Shown here piece after piece: positions 7,054-10,102 of a DNA stretch of 10,102 nucleotides (positions within the stretch are counted from its first letter, which is position 1; every line of letters begins with the position of its first letter). The DNA comes from Candidatus Colimorpha onthohippi (GTDB taxonomy: Bacteria > Bacteroidota > Bacteroidia > Bacteroidales > P3), in the NCBI GenBank assembly GCA_018064565.1, contig JAGHVA010000120.1:1-10102 (forward strand), read 5' to 3'. Position numbers and translations under genes: made by a program. The notes under the pieces are model-generated. The model did no database searches, was not told where the DNA came from, and saw only the letters and a program-made list of their open reading frames with translations.

Positions 7054-7075
7054 ACAATACCAACAAAGGTATTGT
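7054..7075 (+). other. Perfect 8-bp hairpin before the envelope-operon promoter
   Basis: ACAATACC (7054-7061), a 6-nt loop AACAAA, then GGTATTGT (7068-7075). It may end hipA transcripts, or act as an operator because its right arm overlaps the possible -33 region (ATTG at 7071-7074) of the promoter candidate. Confidence 0.45.
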
Positions 7076-7104
7076 CGATTATTCAAAAATAATTTGTACT
7101 TTTG
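7071..7104 (+). promoter_or_regulatory. Candidate promoter of the three-gene envelope operon
   Basis: TACTTTTG (7097-7104) matches TAnnTTTG. ATTG (7071-7074) is a weak -33 match at 22 bp, slightly longer than usual. Start of transcription would be near 7110, giving a leader of about 315 nt to the lipoprotein ATG. No other exact TAnnTTTG was seen between here and 7425; TATCGTTTG at 7126-7134 is off by one base. Confidence 0.5.
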
Positions 7105-7253
7105 CCGTCTCAATATCGGCCAGTGTATCGTTTGTGTTGCAGACATACATTGATGGTCAATCGTTCAACCAAAGCAGTTGCCAATGATAGTGTAGAATAG
7201 TAACAGATAAAGACATAATAATCATATCATAAGCGTTTTTTGCTTTTCTTATG

Positions 7254-7368
7254 CAAGTCGAAACCTGGAAAATTTCGTACACGATGCAAAAAAAGAAAGC
7301 AGAACGCTCGCGGTGATACCGTGAGCTTTCTTGTTTTTTGCATGGGTATTTTCCAGGACCTCGACTTG
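7254..7368 (+). other. Large nested hairpin in the operon leader
   Basis: A 115-nt imperfect inverted repeat. The outer stem is CAAGTCGA (7254-7261) with TCGACTTG (7361-7368), then CCTGGAAAAT (7264-7273) with ATTTTCCAGG (7348-7357). The middle stem is ATGCAAAAAA (7284-7293) with TTTTTTGCAT (7334-7343), then GAAAGC (7295-7300) with GCTTTC (7325-7330). The tip is CTCGCGGT (7307-7314), loop GAT, ACCGTGAG (7318-7325), with one G-T pair. The inner hairpin followed by CTTTCTTGTTTTTT resembles an intrinsic terminator, and the A-rich left arm gives the same look on the other strand. It ends 57 bp before the lipoprotein gene. No known riboswitch is recognised. Confidence 0.75.
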
Positions 7369-7395
7369 AACAAAAAGTTCGCGGTTCTTTTTTTT
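7368..7395 (+). terminator. Second small hairpin with T8 tract before the lipoprotein gene
   Basis: GAAC-AAAAA-GTTC (7368-7380), or alternatively AAAAAG (7372-7377) with CTTTTT (7387-7392), is followed by T8 at 7388-7395. The stem is short, so terminator strength is doubtful. It lies only 30 nt before an ATG and could contribute to attenuation. Confidence 0.35.
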
Positions 7396-7425
7396 ATCCA
7401 ATAATCACTCAAAAAACAAAAAAAC

Positions 7426-7995
7426 ATGAAAGCAAAAGTTTTATTCGTAGCAGCCCTTGTGGCCTCGTTGACGTTCTCGGCTTGCAAATCCACCAAGCAG
7501 TATGCCCAGCAGACGGGCAATGTGGAAATCGCCCTCCCTTGTGCGGGTGTCGATAAGGACAGCGAAGAGTATTTCGCCGGCATGGGCGTTGGCGAGAATG
7601 TCAACATCCAGAATTCGCGCATGGCGGCGTTGGAAGGTGCCAAACAGATAGTCAACGCCAAGATAGGCGGTCTCGCACGCGGCCTCGCTGCCGACTACAG
7701 CCGCACCATGAACGGCAGTGCCGCACAGCAGGACGTGCGTGGCATCGTGGAGCGTGAGATAGTGAATGTGGTGGAGCGCATGATGAACGACGTGGAGCAG
7801 ACCTGCGAGAAGGTGTATCAGACACCGTCCGGCACCTATCAGAGCCACATCGCCATCCGCATCTCGAAAAAAGAGATAGTGCGTAAGACCTCCGACGCTC
7901 TGGGTGCCGACGAGAAAATGGAGACACTCTTCAACCGCGACCAGTTCCGCAAATGGGCAGAGGAATACATGAAAGGCTATGAGGCAAGCAAATAA
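7426..7995 (+). CDS. LPP20-like lipoprotein
   Basis: This 189-aa lipoprotein has a signal peptide (1-19) with the lipobox FSAC, where Cys20 is lipidated. The residues after Cys are KSTKQYAQQ with no acidic cluster, so it probably stays on the periplasmic side of a membrane. The body resembles the LPP20 family: MGVGENVNIQNSRMAALEGA (53-72) has the typical segment in which a short conserved strand precedes a helix rich in small residues, followed by a long helix-rich region and YQSHIAIRISKKEI (138-151). No catalytic motif is seen. The A-rich start context without Shine-Dalgarno is normal for the phylum. It overlaps the next gene by 17 bp, so the two are translationally linked. The family assignment is by pattern only. 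Confidence 0.8.
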   Translation: MKAKVLFVAALVASLTFSACKSTKQYAQQTGNVEIALPCAGVDKDSEEYFAGMGVGENVNIQNSRMAALEGAKQIVNAKIGGLARGLAADYSRTMNGSAAQQDVRGIVEREIVNVVERMMNDVEQTCEKVYQTPSGTYQSHIAIRISKKEIVRKTSDALGADEKMETLFNRDQFRKWAEEYMKGYEASK

Positions 7996-8812
7996 GACAG
8001 CGAGACTAATCGCTTTTTTGCTGTTGTGGTGCCTGCCGCCTTGCTTGTGCTTCGGGCAACGCGTCCCCTCGTGGATGAACGAGCTGCCCACGCCGGGTAA
8101 CGACACATACCTCTATGTGCGCGAATCGGGCGAAGGGGCTACCGTCGATGAAGCCCTGAACCGTGCCATTGCGCGCGTGATGCAGACCACCGCCAACCGC
8201 ATCGGTCAGCCGTTCGACTCACAGATAGTCTATAACCAGCTGACCAGCGGCGAGGCATGCGAGGCCATCTCGCGCCAGTATAACATCCCCATCAACAAGG
8301 TGGACCAATACCAACAGCGGCTCCGCGACAAGCGTTACCGCGTGTATGTGCTGTGTCAGGTGGCGTTGCAGGGCAACGTCCAGCCCGTATGGGAAGAGCT
8401 GCGCCGCAGCGGCGAGAGCAACAACTGGACCGCCTTGGCAAAATCCGCCATCCTGCCCGGCCTCGGTCAGATGGGCAAGGGGCGTGTCGGCTCCGGTGTA
8501 GCCACCCTCGTGGGAGAAGTCGCGCTGGCAGGTGCCGGGGTGGGGAGTTACCTCCTGGCGCAAGAAGAGCTATCCACCATGCGCAACAGCACGGTCTCCT
8601 ACGACGACTTCACCTCGGCACAGCAACGCTACAACACCCTGCGCAGCGCCAACCGCATAGCGTGGGGTGCCGCCGGCGTGCTATACCTCTACAACCTTGT
8701 GCGTGCCTTTACCATACAGCCGCGTGGCAGTGCCACGCTCTCGTTCGAGCCATCGGTCATGCCCAGCCCATACGGAGCCACTCCCGCCATGGGGCTGGCT
8801 TATCATTTCTAA
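7979..8812 (+). CDS. Exported protein, LPP20-like N-terminus and DUF5683-like membrane C-terminus
   Basis: A 277-aa protein with a signal peptide at about 1-26. A soluble periplasmic part follows at about 28-135 (VPSWMNELP, YLYVRESGEGATVDEALNRA), related in pattern to the LPP20-type proteins including its neighbour. A glycine-rich membrane part begins with AKSAILPGLGQMGKG (154-168), the signature-like motif of DUF5683 proteins. Predicted membrane segments are about 171-194 and 226-246, separated by a polar stretch (YDDFTSAQQRYNTLRSANR). The tail ends LAYHF; the aromatic terminus resembles an outer-membrane protein ending, but the body does not look like a beta-barrel. ATG 7979 is needed for the signal peptide; the next Met is residue 33. 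It begins within the preceding gene and the following gene starts 20 bp later. Confidence 0.75.
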   Translation: MRQANKTARLIAFLLLWCLPPCLCFGQRVPSWMNELPTPGNDTYLYVRESGEGATVDEALNRAIARVMQTTANRIGQPFDSQIVYNQLTSGEACEAISRQYNIPINKVDQYQQRLRDKRYRVYVLCQVALQGNVQPVWEELRRSGESNNWTALAKSAILPGLGQMGKGRVGSGVATLVGEVALAGAGVGSYLLAQEELSTMRNSTVSYDDFTSAQQRYNTLRSANRIAWGAAGVLYLYNLVRAFTIQPRGSATLSFEPSVMPSPYGATPAMGLAYHF

Positions 8813-8832
8813 CGCATTATCATTTTATAGCC

Positions 8833-10089
8833 ATGCCATTCCGTTTGTTTCTTCTGTCTCTCATCATTAGTGTGGTAACGTTCGCCTCATGTGTCAAGGA
8901 TCTTGAGGAGGAGGGCGTCTATTCCGCCACGCAATGCGTCGGCACCGTCATCGAAAGCCAGACACACCAACCCGTGGTGGGGGTGCGGGTGTGCTGCGTA
9001 GGTGGCGAAGAGATGCTGACGGCGACAAAAACCGACAGCCAAGGTCGATTCTCCTTCACGCTTACGGCCGAAACGCTCGCCAAGGGCAGCCTGCGGCTGA
9101 CCATCGAAGCCGACTCGCTCTATGAGAGTCGCACCGTAGAGATAGAAAAGATAGCCTACGGAAGCAAGCAGCACGACTTCAACGTAATCTACCTGTCGGG
9201 TCCGACAGTCCCGACGGTAACCACCGTCGAGGTCGGGGATGTCACCGCCTCTGCGGCGCGCTGCTCCGCCGTGGTCGAAGCGGGCGGCAGGATGTCGGTA
9301 TTGGAGCGGGGCGTCGTCTATGCCACCGCGCCGCTGCCTGCCGTGGAAGCCGCCAGCCGCGTGATGGCGGGGGCGGGCGTCGGTGCCTACGAGTGCCACC
9401 TCACGGGGCTACAGCCTGCCACCACCTACTACCTGCGTGCCTACGCCCGCAACGGGGCAGGCGTAGGCTATGGCAGCCAACTCATATTTACCACCTCCAG
9501 CGGTCTGCCGACAGTCGCCACCCATAGCGTGGGCAATATCACGCCCACCACTGCCGAGGCAGGCGGCGAGGCCTTGGCCGACGGCGGCTTTGCCGTGGTG
9601 GAGCGCGGCGTATGCTGGAGCACTGCCATGCAGCCCACCGTCGCCAACAGCCACACTACCGACGGCGGAGGGTTAGGCACCTTTGCGAGCCACCTCGTAG
9701 GCCTCACGCCCGCCACCACCTACTACCTGCGTGCCTACGCCCGCAATGCCGTAGGCGTGGCGTATGGCAACCAGAAGGTGTTCACAACCCCTACCGGCAA
9801 ACCCGTGGTTACAACGTCGTCCGTGTCATCGGTTACTTCCACCACCGCCGTCTGCGGTGGCGACGCGCTATCCGATGGTGGCTTTGCCATCACCGCCCGC
9901 GGCGTAGCCTACAGCACCTCGCCGAACCCGACCACGTCGGGACCCCACACCTCCGACGGCGTAGGCACCGGCACCTACGTCAGCCACCTCGCCAACCTCG
10001 CCCCCCACACCACCTACTACGTCCGAGCCTACGCCACCAACACCCAAGGCACGGTATATGGCGAAGAAATAGTGTTTAGAACGGAATAA
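8833..10089 (+). CDS. Surface lipoprotein with carboxypeptidase-regulatory-like and three FN3-like domains
   Basis: A 418-aa lipoprotein. The signal peptide (1-19) ends with FASC; Cys20 is followed by VKDLEEEG, an acidic stretch like the Bacteroidota lipoprotein export signal, so it is probably exposed on the cell surface. Residues about 35-120 look like a carboxypeptidase-regulatory-like beta-sandwich (VGTVIESQTHQPVVGVRV...TDSQGRFSF). Three fibronectin-III-like units follow at about 127-224, 226-322 and 324-418, spaced 98-99 residues, each with ERGV/ARGV and ATTYYLRAYARN-like segments. No enzyme motif is seen; adhesion or a scaffold role is likely. The frame is open back to 8353, but ATG 8833 is chosen because it gives the lipoprotein signal, follows the preceding stop by 20 bp, and avoids a 460-bp overlap. 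Confidence 0.85.
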   Translation: MPFRLFLLSLIISVVTFASCVKDLEEEGVYSATQCVGTVIESQTHQPVVGVRVCCVGGEEMLTATKTDSQGRFSFTLTAETLAKGSLRLTIEADSLYESRTVEIEKIAYGSKQHDFNVIYLSGPTVPTVTTVEVGDVTASAARCSAVVEAGGRMSVLERGVVYATAPLPAVEAASRVMAGAGVGAYECHLTGLQPATTYYLRAYARNGAGVGYGSQLIFTTSSGLPTVATHSVGNITPTTAEAGGEALADGGFAVVERGVCWSTAMQPTVANSHTTDGGGLGTFASHLVGLTPATTYYLRAYARNAVGVAYGNQKVFTTPTGKPVVTTSSVSSVTSTTAVCGGDALSDGGFAITARGVAYSTSPNPTTSGPHTSDGVGTGTYVSHLANLAPHTTYYVRAYATNTQGTVYGEEIVFRTE

Positions 10090-10102
10090 AAATAATTACA
10101 TA

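Noticed and set aside
7441..8106. 221-codon minus-strand frame opposite the LPP20-like gene
   Set aside because: It is antisense to well-supported exported proteins, His/Leu/Ala-rich without family motifs, and explained by high GC on the opposite strand.
8353..8832. Open frame extending the FN3 lipoprotein upstream for 160 codons
   Set aside because: It runs inside the second operon gene in another frame, is Arg/Pro-rich as expected for a shadow frame in GC-rich DNA, and would bury the lipoprotein signal peptide starting at 8833.
8887..9399. 170-codon minus-strand frame opposite the FN3 lipoprotein
   Set aside because: Shadow of a GC-rich coding sequence, with an Arg/Gly-rich product and no recognisable features.

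Overview
The window reads as a chromosomal segment of a Bacteroidales (Bacteroidota) bacterium. Four things support this: the TAnnTTTG promoter element typical of the phylum, the near absence of Shine-Dalgarno sequences, a DUF5606-type protein beside a methionyl-tRNA synthetase that carries a C-terminal tRNA-binding domain, and fibronectin-III/carboxypeptidase-regulatory lipoproteins with a Bacteroidota-style signal. I cannot name a genus.

Left part (1-2389), core metabolism. A degenerate 7-bp tandem repeat (91-174) lies in the leader of a two-gene pyrimidine unit on the + strand: pyrK (iron-sulfur/flavin electron-transfer subunit) then pyrD (class 1B dihydroorotate dehydrogenase catalytic subunit). 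After pyrD there is about 425 bp of noncoding DNA holding two nearly identical 91-bp direct repeats and a 12-bp perfect stem-loop that probably ends transcription from both sides.

Middle part (2390-4916), minus strand. A DUF5606 gene and metG run in the same direction 25 bp apart, probably as one operon, converging on pyrD.

Accessory part (4917-7075). A divergent intergenic region with three TAnnTTTG elements leads into a complete hipB-hipA toxin-antitoxin module. The two genes overlap by 7 bp. Two copies of a palindrome (TCAATATTGA), 41 bp apart centre to centre, bracket the proximal -7 element and look like the HipB operators. Two hairpins follow hipA.

Right part (7076-10102). A promoter candidate and a roughly 320-nt leader with a large nested hairpin and T-tracts precede a tight three-gene operon. 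It encodes an LPP20-like lipoprotein, an exported protein with an LPP20-like N-terminal part and a DUF5683-like C-terminal membrane part, and a lipoprotein with one carboxypeptidase-regulatory-like domain plus three fibronectin-III-like repeats. GC content rises sharply here, to about 70% or more in sampled lines, against about 45% in pyrD. The operon looks like an uncharacterised cell-envelope system: two products probably sit in the periplasm or membranes, and the third is probably on the cell surface. It is the best candidate in the window for something undescribed.
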